From assembly GCA_020697375.1 (NCBI GenBank), contig JAJFBJ010000071.1, forward strand, positions 1 through 16,262: DNA of 16,262 nucleotides. The letters are read 5' to 3'. The notes beneath the pieces are model-generated. The model had not been told where the DNA came from. It saw nothing but the letters and a program-made list of their open reading frames with translations, and ran no database searches. Source of the stretch: Nitrospira sp. (GTDB lineage Bacteria; Nitrospirota; Nitrospiria; Nitrospirales; Nitrospiraceae). Shown piece after piece: positions 1 through 6,993 of the stretch; position 1 is the stretch's first letter, and every line of letters begins with the position of its first letter. The position numbers and the translations under genes were made by a program.

Positions 1-74
1 CCTTCTCGCTCGACTTGCATGTATTAGGCGCGCCGCCAGCGTTCGTTCTGAGCCAGGATCAAACTCTCATAAAG
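1..74 (-). rRNA. rrs: 16S ribosomal RNA, 5' end (partial)
   Basis: Positions 48-67 are the exact reverse complement of the universal 16S 5' motif AGAGTTTGATCCTGGCTCAG, followed on the minus strand by the conserved GAACGCTGGCGGC and ATGCAAGTCGAGCGAG stretches. The gene therefore reads leftward and continues beyond base 1; only about 74 bases are present. The mature 5' end is placed about seven bases upstream of the AGAGTTTGATC motif by analogy with E. coli, so it is uncertain by a few bases. The sequence after the universal motif matches my memory of Nitrospira 16S, the best taxonomic clue in the window. Confidence 0.97.
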
Positions 75-147
75 GTTCTACTTGAATTGGACCCGAGGGC
101 CACCTCTTCAATACACCTTACCTTACTCATTTCTCGCTCTATTCAGT

Positions 148-158
148 TGTCAAAGAAC
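148..158 (-). promoter_or_regulatory. boxA-type antitermination site in the rRNA leader
   Basis: On the minus strand this reads GTTCTTTGACA, close to the bacterial boxA core (TGCTCTTTAACA in E. coli rrn leaders). It lies between the rrn promoter and the 16S 5' end, as expected. BoxA is bound by NusB-NusE on the nascent leader and makes the transcribing polymerase resistant to Rho on untranslated rRNA. The sequence and position are visible; the function is inferred from known rrn leaders. No convincing boxB partner was found. Confidence 0.7.
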
Positions 159-184
159 TGCCGCGTTCCTCACGCGAGCCGCGC

Positions 185-213
185 ACTTTACTACGCTGAG
201 CTAACCCTGTCAA
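185..213 (-). promoter_or_regulatory. rRNA operon promoter (-35 TTGACA, -10 TAAAGT)
   Basis: On the minus strand a perfect -35 hexamer TTGACA (208-213) is followed by exactly 17 bases and a -10 hexamer TAAAGT (185-190). The expected transcription start is near 178, about 100 bases before the 16S 5' end. The bases just after the -10 are GCGCGG, a GC-rich discriminator typical of stable RNA promoters repressed by (p)ppGpp. Just upstream of the -35 lies an AT-rich stretch (about 222-240) that could act as an UP element. The hexamers and spacing are visible; stringent control is inferred. Confidence 0.8.
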
Positions 214-374
214 GAGGGTCAGGATATACTTTTTGATCTGAGTTTCCTGAGAATCCGTCGCGGGGATTGAAACCGCATCGGCCACTAGGCTGGATCAAAG
301 GCACCCCTTTATACCAATCCGTGTCTCGAGAGTCAAGCCTTGCAATCATCTTTTTATTATCGCAGAGTAATCTC

Positions 375-1418
375 ATGCAGAATTGGTGGACACTTAAACG
401 GCGCACCCTTCTAAAACTCGCTGGAATTACGGCTGCCGCAGGCCTCACCGGTGGGTGCGATGCGGTCGGCTCTGTGTTCGGGCGCATGTTCGCCATGCCT
501 CCTCGAGAAACGGATTACTTTACGCAGAACAAAAAATTCTACGTCGTCAATTATTCCGACTCTCCATTTAATATTTCGCGCGACCTCCGCCAGGATGAGT
601 GGAAGCTCACGGTCAAAGGAGAGGTCAAAAGGGCACTCTCACTGAACTGGAGAGAGCTATTGAACCGGGACAACTTCGAGCAGGTCTCGACCCTTATGTG
701 CATCGATACATTGCCCGGCGGAGATAGCCTCGGCAATGCGCGATGGCGCGGCATTTCGCTTAAGAAGCTGTTGCAGGAAGCGGAAATCGATGAAGAGACT
801 ACGCGTGATATTGTCTTCCGCGGAGCAGACGCCTATGACGACAGCATTCCTCTGACTCGCGCCATGCAGGACGATGTCATGCTCGCATTTCTGATGAACG
901 GCGAAAAACTGCCAAAGGAACATGGTTTCCCACTGCGCCTAGTGGTACCGGGACTCTACGGAATCAAAAACGTGAAATGGATTGTAGAAATCGAAGCCTA
1001 CGCCGGGGATTATCGTGGATACTGGCAACGCAAAGGATGGACCGACGACGGCACGATCAAGGTTTTTTCCCGGATCGATTCTCCGGGTCACTATCAAACG
1101 TTGCGCGGCCCCGAGCATCGCTTGCGCGGCATTGCTTTCGGTGGCCCGAACTCCATCAGTAAGGTGGAAATCAGTTTGGATGCGGCCAGGACATGGGACA
1201 CCTGCGAACTCGAAACACCCATGTCTCCTTACTCTTGGGTTATCTGGAACTATAGCTGGCACCCGTCAAAACGTGGCAAATACCAAGTCGCCGTTCGCGC
1301 CATCGATTCCAAGGGACAACTGCAGATTGCCGAATTGATCCGCCCACAACCGGCTGGAGCCTCGGGGCTGCACACTATCATCGCAGACGTAGAAACGACA
1401 GAAGCCGGGCGAGCCTAG
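375..1418 (+). CDS. Tat-exported molybdopterin-dependent oxidoreductase, sulfite oxidase/YedY superfamily
   Basis: A 347-residue protein with the sulfite oxidase fold: a molybdopterin-binding domain at about 50-215, in which Cys109 (TLMCIDTLPGGD) is the expected molybdenum ligand, then a dimerisation-type immunoglobulin-like domain at about 230-340 marked by GIAFGGPNSISKVEISLD. The N-terminus has a twin-arginine signal (KRRTLLKLAG, Arg9-Arg10), so export of the folded, cofactor-loaded enzyme to the periplasm is expected. TGGC ending at Cys28 resembles a weak lipobox. The ATG at 375 is chosen because it puts the RR motif at a normal distance from the N-terminus; the frame stays open 36 codons further up to 267, but that extension has no signal-peptide logic. 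No strong ribosome site is visible. No YedZ-like haem partner or cytochrome is adjacent, so the electron partner is unknown. The substrate (sulfite, oxidised protein methionine or other) cannot be read from the sequence. The gene diverges from the rrn promoter. Confidence 0.9.
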   Translation: MQNWWTLKRRTLLKLAGITAAAGLTGGCDAVGSVFGRMFAMPPRETDYFTQNKKFYVVNYSDSPFNISRDLRQDEWKLTVKGEVKRALSLNWRELLNRDNFEQVSTLMCIDTLPGGDSLGNARWRGISLKKLLQEAEIDEETTRDIVFRGADAYDDSIPLTRAMQDDVMLAFLMNGEKLPKEHGFPLRLVVPGLYGIKNVKWIVEIEAYAGDYRGYWQRKGWTDDGTIKVFSRIDSPGHYQTLRGPEHRLRGIAFGGPNSISKVEISLDAARTWDTCELETPMSPYSWVIWNYSWHPSKRGKYQVAVRAIDSKGQLQIAELIRPQPAGASGLHTIIADVETTEAGRA

Positions 1419-1736
1419 CTATCCTCTGCGCTCGCAGAACGCGCACGCAAAGTGTTAATCCCTAAGGAGCCAAAAAGATCGCAATCGATTTGGACGGGAT
1501 CATCATCTAATATGCAGGGTAACAACCTTGATCGCTCACTTTTCAACACGCCATCAATCCTTTTACAATGTCCCAACAAAAAGCTCAATTCGGCAGACGG
1601 CTTCAGTTGGAGATGCGCAAGATCGGACAGCATCTCTTAAGGCCCCTATTCGACATCACTAATCGCATTTGAATAATCTGTTCTTTCTTCTTCATCACAT
1701 AAATTGAAATCCCGTGTCTATTCCTTCCGCTAACAG
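1419..1736. other. Gene-poor gap after the molybdoenzyme gene
   Basis: A 318-base gap between the ends of two convergent genes. I see no RNA gene, no terminator hairpin with a U-run and no repeat. The only plus-strand frame of note is a 34-codon ATG frame at 1568-1672 encoding a basic peptide beginning MSQQKAQFGRRLQLEMRKIG. It has no Shine-Dalgarno sequence and no recognised relative, so it is not called as a gene. Confidence 0.5.
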
Positions 1737-2339
1737 CTACCGCACTCCTCCTTCTCCCCTTGCGTTCAAAAAGATCGTAGCGAATAGCTCAACCATCGCA
1801 CGTACGCCCTTCCGAACCGCATCGGCAACATCATCCTTTGGTCCATATCCCAAGATCGCTTGGTTCCACAAGCTACCCGGCGTTTTCTGGATGGTGTAGG
1901 AACCCGCATTGCAATCTACATGATAGGCCGCAATATATTGTTCGCCCACCGTCCATACCTCACACGTAAAAAATCCTAATTGACTAAGCCGCTCGGTGGT
2001 GTCAAGAGAGGGTCCACTGGATCCTTCGAGGGCAATTCCGGGAAGCTTGTTGAGAAGCGTGACCCTGGTCATATCGGTCAAATCGGCACTGTTGATGCCG
2101 ATCTTCTCGGCAGTGCCCTGAGTCTGCACTTCGACCGATACGAATTTCTTGATTTGCCTTAGATCGGCAATGGGCGCAGGGTCAAGGTTCGCTCCAAGAA
2201 CAGAGCCGTCGGGCAATAAACTGGCGCCGAACATCAACAGAAAAAGAGGTAGCCTGCTTACCACGATCACAGAGCATCCCATCATACCCCCCATCTTCCG
2301 CATCGATTCTACGATTTCGGGCTTGCTTTGACCTGACAT
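1737..2339 (-). CDS. Secreted protein of unknown function
   Basis: About 200 residues from the upstream ATG. Not recognised by name. The N-terminus carries a signal peptide: an arginine followed by a hydrophobic core (LPLFLLMFGASLL), then LGANLDPAP. The mature part holds about 150 residues of mixed alpha/beta character, with two cysteines (in GFFTCEVW and YHVDCNAG) that could pair in the periplasm, a conserved-looking LLNKLPGIALEG stretch, and a final amphipathic helix ending VELFATIFLNARG. This layout recalls small periplasmic proteins whose last helix reads 'LvdxFxnxyLaxN', but that is only an impression. The start is uncertain: the ATG at 2339 has no good ribosome site, whereas an ATG pair about 18 codons in (SVIVVSRLPL follows) sits just after a GGGGGG run and would give a tighter signal peptide. 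Confidence 0.65.
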   Translation of the reverse strand: MSGQSKPEIVESMRKMGGMMGCSVIVVSRLPLFLLMFGASLLPDGSVLGANLDPAPIADLRQIKKFVSVEVQTQGTAEKIGINSADLTDMTRVTLLNKLPGIALEGSSGPSLDTTERLSQLGFFTCEVWTVGEQYIAAYHVDCNAGSYTIQKTPGSLWNQAILGYGPKDDVADAVRKGVRAMVELFATIFLNARGEGGVR

Positions 2340-2436
2340 ATCTTAGCCTGGTTCTGCATACTAAAATCCAATCTCATAACGGTACGACATCACCATACGA
2401 CGACTTACGGAGGAAACGGAAAGCCTCTCGTGACCG

Positions 2437-2928
2437 TCAATATCGAACAGAGTCGGGTTTGGCCGAAAAGTCATGGAACACTCGACGAGCTTCTCTTGCT
2501 AACAGCTGAATTTCTTGAATTTCCCGGTCTTGGGGTGCGCGCTTCAACTGCCGGCAAAAAAATTCATCGTCGAACCCGATGGCAGCGGCATCCTGAACGC
2601 TATTGCCATAGTAAATGCGGTTGATGCGTGCCCAATACAAGGCGCCGAGACACATGGGACAAGGTTGTGCACTCGTATAAAGATCACAGCCAGTTAGATG
2701 GAAATCTTTCATCGATCGGGTAGCAACACGAATGGCCACCACTTCAGCATGCGCGGTCGGATCGTTCGTCGCAATGACTTGGTTCCATCCCTCGCCGATG
2801 ATCGTTTCTCCTCGGGCTATGACGGCACCAAATGGACCCCCTTCGCCAGCCTCCATGCCTTGGCGGCTCAACTCAATGGCCCGTCGCATCAAACGCTCGG
2901 CTCTTTGTCGGTCATACGGTTCACTCAT
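2437..2928 (-). CDS. guaD: Guanine deaminase (cytidine deaminase-like fold)
   Basis: A 163-residue zinc-dependent deaminase converting guanine to xanthine and ammonia. The cytidine/deoxycytidylate deaminase zinc site is complete: His60 and catalytic Glu62 in NDPTAHAEVVAIR, and Cys90 and Cys93 in QPCPMCLGALYWAR. Beyond that shared site it follows my memory of Bacillus subtilis GuaD closely at a constant seven-residue offset: GGPFGAVI near the N-terminus, the DAAAIGFDD segment expected to contact the purine ring, and a C-terminal tyrosine as the last residue, used by GuaD in its domain-swapped dimer. This favours guanine deaminase over tRNA adenosine deaminase (TadA), which lacks the GFDD segment and that tail. 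A weak GAAGAG precedes the ATG. It probably follows rluE on the same strand after a 182-base gap. Confidence 0.85.
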   Translation of the reverse strand: MSEPYDRQRAERLMRRAIELSRQGMEAGEGGPFGAVIARGETIIGEGWNQVIATNDPTAHAEVVAIRVATRSMKDFHLTGCDLYTSAQPCPMCLGALYWARINRIYYGNSVQDAAAIGFDDEFFCRQLKRAPQDREIQEIQLLAREARRVFHDFSAKPDSVRY

Positions 2929-3007
2929 GGCTCTTCAATCTGAGTCGCGGCCGGTATTTCGCATCGATAAGCAATTCCTCCGCGGTCTGACCCGGCAATC
3001 TATCCAT
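2921..3007 (-). CDS. Possible small protein overlapping the guaD start
   Basis: A 28-codon frame from ATG 3007 to TGA 2921 overlaps the guaD start by eight bases. The peptide begins MDRLPGQTAEELLIDAKYRP and ends in a basic stretch (RLRLKSHE). The same frame stays open for about 18 more codons upstream without a start codon, and codon use looks coding-like (GCG, CGG, CTC, AAG), so it could be the end of a small coupled gene, a decayed gene remnant, or chance. No Shine-Dalgarno sequence precedes the ATG and I recognise no family. Confidence 0.25.
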   Translation of the reverse strand: MDRLPGQTAEELLIDAKYRPRLRLKSHE

Positions 3008-3008
3008 C

Positions 3009-3025
3009 CGGGAATGGATTTCCCG
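3009..3025. other. Small perfect hairpin between rluE and guaD
   Basis: CGGGAA at 3009-3014 and TTCCCG at 3020-3025 form a six-base-pair stem around a five-base loop, 86 bases downstream of the rluE stop in its transcript. No U-run follows on either strand, so it is not called a rho-independent terminator. It could be a processing or stabilising structure, or chance. Confidence 0.3.
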
Positions 3026-3110
3026 ACGACGATTGTTGCGGGCATGGGCGAACGCGCTGCATCAGTCCGCTGGCACGTTTTCAGTAGTTCCTGGGTGCGC
3101 TAAACTGATA

Positions 3111-3689
3111 TTAAATCTGAGTCGTTTCCTTCTCTGTAAGATCCCGCCATTGGCCAGGCAAGAGATTCCCCAAAGCAATTGGCCCGATCGCAATTCGAAA
3201 CAAACGTAATGTCGGATGGCCTACTGCAGCGGTCATTCGTCGAACCTGCCGATTCATTCCTTCATGCAAGGTAAGTTCTAACCAGGCCGTGGGGACATTC
3301 TGTCTGAATCGAATGGGAACAGGCCTCTCCGGAAGTAGTGGATCTTCCGGCAGCAAGCGAGCCTGCACAGGCCTCGTGCGTTTTCCGCTCAATACCATTC
3401 CCTGTCGCAATCGCTCCAAGGCCGACTCATCGGGAATCCGTTCGACCTGGGCAAGATATACTTTAGGAAGATAATGCTGTGGATCAGTAATGCGATGGGC
3501 CAGCACGCCATAAGACGTCAGTAATAGCAGTCCTTCGCTATCCCGGTCGAGTCGTCCTGCCGCATACACATCCGGGACATCGATATAGTCGCCCAAGGTC
3601 GGCCGACCTTCCGGATCGGTAAAGCTAGGCAGTACATTGTAAGGTTTGTTGAAGGCTAATGTGCGAGGAGCCGAATGTTTTTTACTCAT
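3111..3689 (-). CDS. rluE: 23S rRNA pseudouridine synthase, RluE type (RsuA family)
   Basis: A 192-residue enzyme that isomerises uridine to pseudouridine in rRNA. The family motif GRLDRDSEGLLLLT (residues 45-58) supplies the catalytic Asp48; the usual FNKPYNVLPSFTDPEGRPTL stretch precedes it and the basic ELTLHEGMNRQVRRM motif follows. There is no N-terminal S4 domain: the catalytic domain begins almost at once, as in E. coli RluE (which modifies U2457) and unlike RsuA, RluB and RluF. That architecture is the main reason for naming RluE; the target base itself is not visible. The ATG at 3689 has no clear Shine-Dalgarno sequence, but the protein begins at the expected place. It is one of two family members in the window. 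Confidence 0.85.
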   Translation of the reverse strand: MSKKHSAPRTLAFNKPYNVLPSFTDPEGRPTLGDYIDVPDVYAAGRLDRDSEGLLLLTSYGVLAHRITDPQHYLPKVYLAQVERIPDESALERLRQGMVLSGKRTRPVQARLLPEDPLLPERPVPIRFRQNVPTAWLELTLHEGMNRQVRRMTAAVGHPTLRLFRIAIGPIALGNLLPGQWRDLTEKETTQI

Positions 3690-4165
3690 AGAGTGCGTTG
3701 ATCGCTAACCTCGGGCCAGCGAGTGTCTCATAAGCAGCCCCTGGGTGGAAACTGTTCTGATCGCCGGCTGAAGTTGAGTTGACCGCCTACAGCTATGGCA
3801 CGATGCATGGGTCTATGGCAGCGATGCCAGTTCCTCAATTCCTCTCACCATTGCAATCGTGTCCATGCCCGCAGATCCGCTCTATCGCTCACGATGGCAT
3901 CAGACACCTTCCAGTACCATAATGCGGAAATCGCTCATAGTCGCCGCCTGGCCACAACCGGCGACATCCGCACACATTACAGGGTCGACTTACGACAATG
4001 GGTCTTTATCGATTCGATTCGAAACGCACAGGAGGGCGTCCAACAAATGGGCAACTCGTCCTCTGCAAGAGTCTGAATGAGCATATAACGCTTATGAAAG
4101 AAGAAACTGGCAGCTGTATGGAGCTAGATCGACTATTTCTCCATCAAGACCATTGGAGGTCCCGA
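3690..4165. other. Gene-poor gap between rluE and a lipoprotein gene
   Basis: A 476-base stretch with no gene I can support. Several 70-100 codon frames cross it on the plus strand (for example from 3859 and from 3998), but none has a ribosome site, a recognisable fold or a consistent start, and the last runs into the 3' end of the gene on the other strand. No tRNA-like fold, U-run terminator or direct repeat was seen. It must hold the rluE promoter, which I could not place. Confidence 0.5.
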
Positions 4166-4771
4166 TCAATCAAGCCGCCTGAATCTCGCGGCGTATTCCT
4201 CGGATGGAACGGGCGTACTGAAGAAAGAAGATTTACTCTCACTGTTAATGCGCGTGCGAACGAGCAGCGTCCCGTCCCGTTCCACCGTTAATTCCTGTGC
4301 GACATTGGAAATATTGCGGGTAGGCTCCGGCTGGTTGCCCCCTTCAAATCTGGTCCGCTGAATAGTGATCTGGTTGCGGTTGCATGTCACCCGGTCTTCC
4401 GGCTGTAAATCCAATTGATGCGCTGCAATGCCGCCGTCGTGACGATTGATGAGTTCCAGCGTATCATCCTGCAACACCTCGACCCGCACGGCATCTTGGA
4501 CGAGATCTGCTGGCGCTGGTACACCCAGCATAGCATTCAAAGTGAGCTTGTTATTTCGGTTTCGGTAGAAGTCCACCATCCCCGGCAAGGCCTCGCCGTT
4601 CAATTCGTAAATTCCACCGATCTTCGGACATTCCGGCGCAGCCAGGCTGGGTTTCAAATTTTCACTAGGCGGCATTCCGGTGGAGGTCAGGCATCCCTGA
4701 AAGGAGAGGACAATCATCAGTGCGACCAGGGTGGTGACCACAAACCTATGTTGAGGAACAGTAGTAGCCAA
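4166..4771 (-). CDS. Putative envelope lipoprotein of unknown function
   Basis: A 201-residue protein read from a TTG start at 4771; an in-frame stop lies five codons upstream. Residues 11-26 form a hydrophobic export segment ending VLSFQGC, which would place a lipid-modified cysteine at 27. The -3 residue is Phe rather than the usual Leu, so lipidation is likely but not certain. The mature part (PECPKIGGIYELNGEALPG onward) looks like a soluble beta-rich domain of about 170 residues with two cysteines (CPKIGG, VTCNRNQ). I recognise no family. The start is the weak point: no Shine-Dalgarno sequence precedes the TTG, and a GTG ten codons in is possible but would remove the only positive charge of the signal peptide. 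Confidence 0.65.
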   Translation of the reverse strand: MATTVPQHRFVVTTLVALMIVLSFQGCLTSTGMPPSENLKPSLAAPECPKIGGIYELNGEALPGMVDFYRNRNNKLTLNAMLGVPAPADLVQDAVRVEVLQDDTLELINRHDGGIAAHQLDLQPEDRVTCNRNQITIQRTRFEGGNQPEPTRNISNVAQELTVERDGTLLVRTRINSESKSSFFSTPVPSEEYAARFRRLD

Positions 4772-5161
4772 GATACTAGAAGTCTAACGAACCTGTCTCC
4801 TGCATGTCCAGTATGATATAGCATATACAGCCTACGGCGTTGCCCCTCACCCTGTTGGGATTGGATTGGCCTCCTCAAGATCCAAGCACGTTCACAGAAT
4901 TGTCGAGTCAATGATGGATTGCCCCCGCAAGCTTTGTGACCTGCATCGATATTGAGGGAAACTTATTCAAAAGAGAATGTGCGGAAGGCCGGGCATGGGA
5001 CGTCAGAATCGCCTCATGAAGCTGCTAGAACATCGCGTTCCCATCATGCCTCGTCATGCATAGATCACCTAGGCACAATCCATCCCGCTTGACTTGCTGT
5101 CTACTCTGGGTCAGGTTGACAGGCACAGACGCACTTCACATCTCACGCAAGGAGTCCTGCC
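4772..5161. other. Divergent intergenic region upstream of the metallopeptidase gene
   Basis: A 390-base gap between two divergent genes, so it should carry both promoters. The AT-rich TATGATATAGCATATAC segment at about 4811-4827 could supply a -10 element for the minus-strand lipoprotein gene, but no paired -35 is convincing. Near the plus-strand gene there are TTGACT and TTGACA hexamers (about 5091 and 5116) with no good -10 at the right distance. No RNA gene or repeat was seen. Confidence 0.45.
5149..5154 (+). promoter_or_regulatory. Ribosome binding site fixing the metallopeptidase start
   Basis: AAGGAG lies seven bases before the ATG at 5162, near-ideal spacing, and decides this start over later in-frame ATG codons. 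Confidence 0.8.
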
Positions 5162-6028
5162 ATGCGATGGGGAGGCCGACGGGAAAGCCACAACATCGAA
5201 GATCGGCGAGGGATGGGCCCGGCCAAATCCGGCATGGGCATCGGGTTGGGCGGCATCGTCCTCGTACTCGCAGTCAGTTTTTTAACCGGAACCAACCCTC
5301 TCACGCTGCTCAACATGCTCAACGGGGTACAGGACAGCACCATGCCGTCCGAACCAGAAAGATCTGGACCAATCGGCGCCCCAAACGACAGCCTCGGCAA
5401 GTTCGCGTCTGTAGTACTGGCCGATACGGAGGATACCTGGCAGGCGCTCCTCCCCACAATGGGCCGCACGTACCAAGATCCTCAGCTGGTATTGTTTACC
5501 GGTGCTGTGCGATCCGCCTGCGGTAGAACCTCCGCCGCCGTGGGCCCCTTCTACTGTCCCGGAGACCAAAAAGTGTATTTAGATCTCTCATTCTTTAACG
5601 AGATGGCACAACGTCTCGGCGCGCCGGGTGACTTCGCGCAAGCCTATGTCATAGCCCATGAGATCGGACATCACATCCAAAATCTGGTGGGCGTCGCCGA
5701 CAAAGTCACCAGGCTACAACAACGCGCGTCGAACGCAGAGCGCAACGCGCTCTCTGTCCGCATGGAATTGCAAGCCGATTGTTTCGCCGGTGTCTGGGGC
5801 TACCATGCTCAACATAACCGCAATCTCATCGAGCCCGGCGATTTCGAAGAAGGCCTTCATGCTGCAGCAGCCATCGGAGACGATCGCCTGCAAAAGATGT
5901 CGCAAGGCCAGATTCAACCAGAAAGTTGGACCCATGGTTCATCCGAGCAACGGATGACGTGGCTGCGCCGAGGACTACAGTCCGGTGATCCACATGCCTG
6001 CGACACCTTTGCCGCTGTACGTTCCTGA
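5162..6028 (+). CDS. YpfJ-family neutral zinc metallopeptidase, membrane-anchored
   Basis: A 288-residue protein of the putative neutral zinc metallopeptidase family (YpfJ). The N-terminus has the family's short charged start (MRWGGRRESHNIEDRRG), then one membrane segment at about 26-42 (GIGLGGIVLVLAVSFLTG) that should anchor it with the catalytic part outside the cytoplasm. The zinc site is AHEIGHH (His166, Glu167, His170), with a second conserved block VRMELQADCFAGVW at 199-212 that provides the third ligand (Glu202 or Asp206). Four extracytoplasmic cysteines (120, 132, 207, 280) may form disulfides. Length and motif order are normal. The physiological substrate of this family is not established. 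It converges with the Slp-family gene. Confidence 0.9.
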   Translation: MRWGGRRESHNIEDRRGMGPAKSGMGIGLGGIVLVLAVSFLTGTNPLTLLNMLNGVQDSTMPSEPERSGPIGAPNDSLGKFASVVLADTEDTWQALLPTMGRTYQDPQLVLFTGAVRSACGRTSAAVGPFYCPGDQKVYLDLSFFNEMAQRLGAPGDFAQAYVIAHEIGHHIQNLVGVADKVTRLQQRASNAERNALSVRMELQADCFAGVWGYHAQHNRNLIEPGDFEEGLHAAAAIGDDRLQKMSQGQIQPESWTHGSSEQRMTWLRRGLQSGDPHACDTFAAVRS

Positions 6029-6061
6029 CGAGTCATTCTTCGCACCCATGATGGCCAACTC

Positions 6062-6084
6062 ATGGTCCGGCTTACCGGAACCAT
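6062..6084. other. Nine-base-pair stem-loop between convergent genes
   Basis: ATGGT-CCGG-CTTA-CCGG-A-ACCAT: nine paired bases around a CTTA loop with a single bulged A, starting 34 bases after the metallopeptidase stop. It lies between the two convergent genes, as a bidirectional terminator or 3' stabilising hairpin would, but neither strand has a U-run after it. A role in ending transcription is therefore only possible. Confidence 0.35.
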
Positions 6085-6279
6085 TCCTAAATGCCAGCTG
6101 GTGGACGACCGACCGAACCTCACTCGAACGCAATATCTGCCGTCAGCCTGCGTCCATGGGTGTGGAGTTACCGAGGGTTCGAAAAGAAATGATGGCAGCA
6201 GCACGAAACAGAAGTCAGATTGCACGAGATACGCGACTCATCGGCTATTGAAGGAATGGAGGTGTGCTGCCTCATTCTA

Positions 6280-6840
6280 CTAGAATCCGAGGCTGATGCC
6301 GCCTCCACTGCGGCTCCCGACGCCGCCGAAACCGACCCCTCCGAAGACTCCCCACCAAGGGCCACGCCCACGTCGGTCATCCGCCCGTTGGGGCTCCCAT
6401 CGATGCAAATGCTTCACCTCCAGGATCGGATAACGATAGTCCGCTTCATCCATTTTTTCGACCGACGCTCCGCTGACCTCTCCCACGATCGTGACCCTTG
6501 TGCCGTCCGTCACCGTGGCCGGATCCAGAAATTCTTCCTGCCACGCAAGGAACCGCCCTTTGGACCGCATGCGCTCCGGCACCGGCCCCTGATCATCGTC
6601 TAAGGGAAGTTGCAGCACCTCCAATTGGGTGCCTCCTTTCAAGGCCGTGGCCTTCAGTACCTCTCCGCCCCATAGGACCATTTTCCCGCGATAGGAATCC
6701 GGCGATTCAAGAACCTGGCTGAATGCTATGTCCTTTTCGACCTGCTGTCCGAGAGGTTCAGGGATCACCAACGTCGAGGCGCAGCCGGCGATCAACGCCA
6801 CCATCACCATCATAAGGAACCGGAGCGCATGTTGCGTCAT
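6280..6840 (-). CDS. Slp-family outer membrane lipoprotein
   Basis: A 186-residue lipoprotein related to E. coli Slp, the starvation-induced outer membrane lipoprotein. The signal MTQHALRFLMMVMVALIAGC ends in a good lipobox (LIAGC, lipidated Cys20). The mature start VIPEPLGQQVEKDIAFSQVL and the following SPDSYRGKMVLWGGEVL and RVTIVGEVSG blocks are typical of the family, which has a small OB-like beta domain. The last 25 residues are very rich in Gly, Trp and Phe (PWWGVFGGVGFGGVG), as is common at the end of these proteins. The ATG at 6840 is preferred over an upstream in-frame start at 6897 because it gives a normal lipoprotein signal. No ribosome site precedes it; a TATACT element ends six bases before the ATG. 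It is divergent from the serine protease gene. Confidence 0.85.
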   Translation of the reverse strand: MTQHALRFLMMVMVALIAGCASTLVIPEPLGQQVEKDIAFSQVLESPDSYRGKMVLWGGEVLKATALKGGTQLEVLQLPLDDDQGPVPERMRSKGRFLAWQEEFLDPATVTDGTRVTIVGEVSGASVEKMDEADYRYPILEVKHLHRWEPQRADDRRGRGPWWGVFGGVGFGGVGSRSGGGISLGF

Positions 6841-6846
6841 GGTGAC

Positions 6847-6852
6847 AGTATA
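6847..6852 (-). promoter_or_regulatory. Candidate -10 element, possibly for a leaderless slp transcript
   Basis: TATACT on the minus strand, followed by GTCACC and then the ATG at 6840. If used, transcription would begin at or next to the start codon. No good -35 hexamer is present 16-18 bases upstream, and no Shine-Dalgarno sequence lies before the ATG. Confidence 0.4.
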
Positions 6853-6948
6853 GCCCGAGCTCGCCCGCGATTCTATAACGGATGCCGTCTGGTCCACTCT
6901 CTTACGTTACGCATGGCCACGACATTTCCTCAGCTACCGGCTCTGGAC

Positions 6949-6954
6949 TATACT
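6949..6954 (+). promoter_or_regulatory. Candidate -10 element for the serine protease gene
   Basis: TATACT on the plus strand, 39 bases before the chosen ATG at 6994, in the same local context (CTATACTG) as the element for the divergent gene. The -35 region is poor, so an activator or weak basal use is possible. Confidence 0.35.
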
Positions 6955-6993
6955 GCGACACTGACGACATCTTCACGAAAGGAACGATATTCT

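Noticed and set aside
267..374. N-terminal extension of the molybdoenzyme by 36 codons
   Set aside because: It would place the twin-arginine motif at about residue 45, too deep for a Tat signal, and overlaps the region just upstream of the rrn promoter.
1429..1440. Short palindrome CTGCGCTCGCAG after the molybdoenzyme stop as a terminator
   Set aside because: At best four or five base pairs with a tiny loop and no U-run on either strand.
3998..4291. Plus-strand frame of 97 codons in the gap after rluE
   Set aside because: No ribosome site, no known fold, and it runs into the 3' end of the lipoprotein gene on the opposite strand.
4977..5063. A 28-codon frame beginning MCGR, as SRAP (YedK/HMCES) proteins do
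   Set aside because: Only the first four residues match; the rest lacks the family's following residues, the frame stops after 28 codons and there is no ribosome site. Most likely chance.
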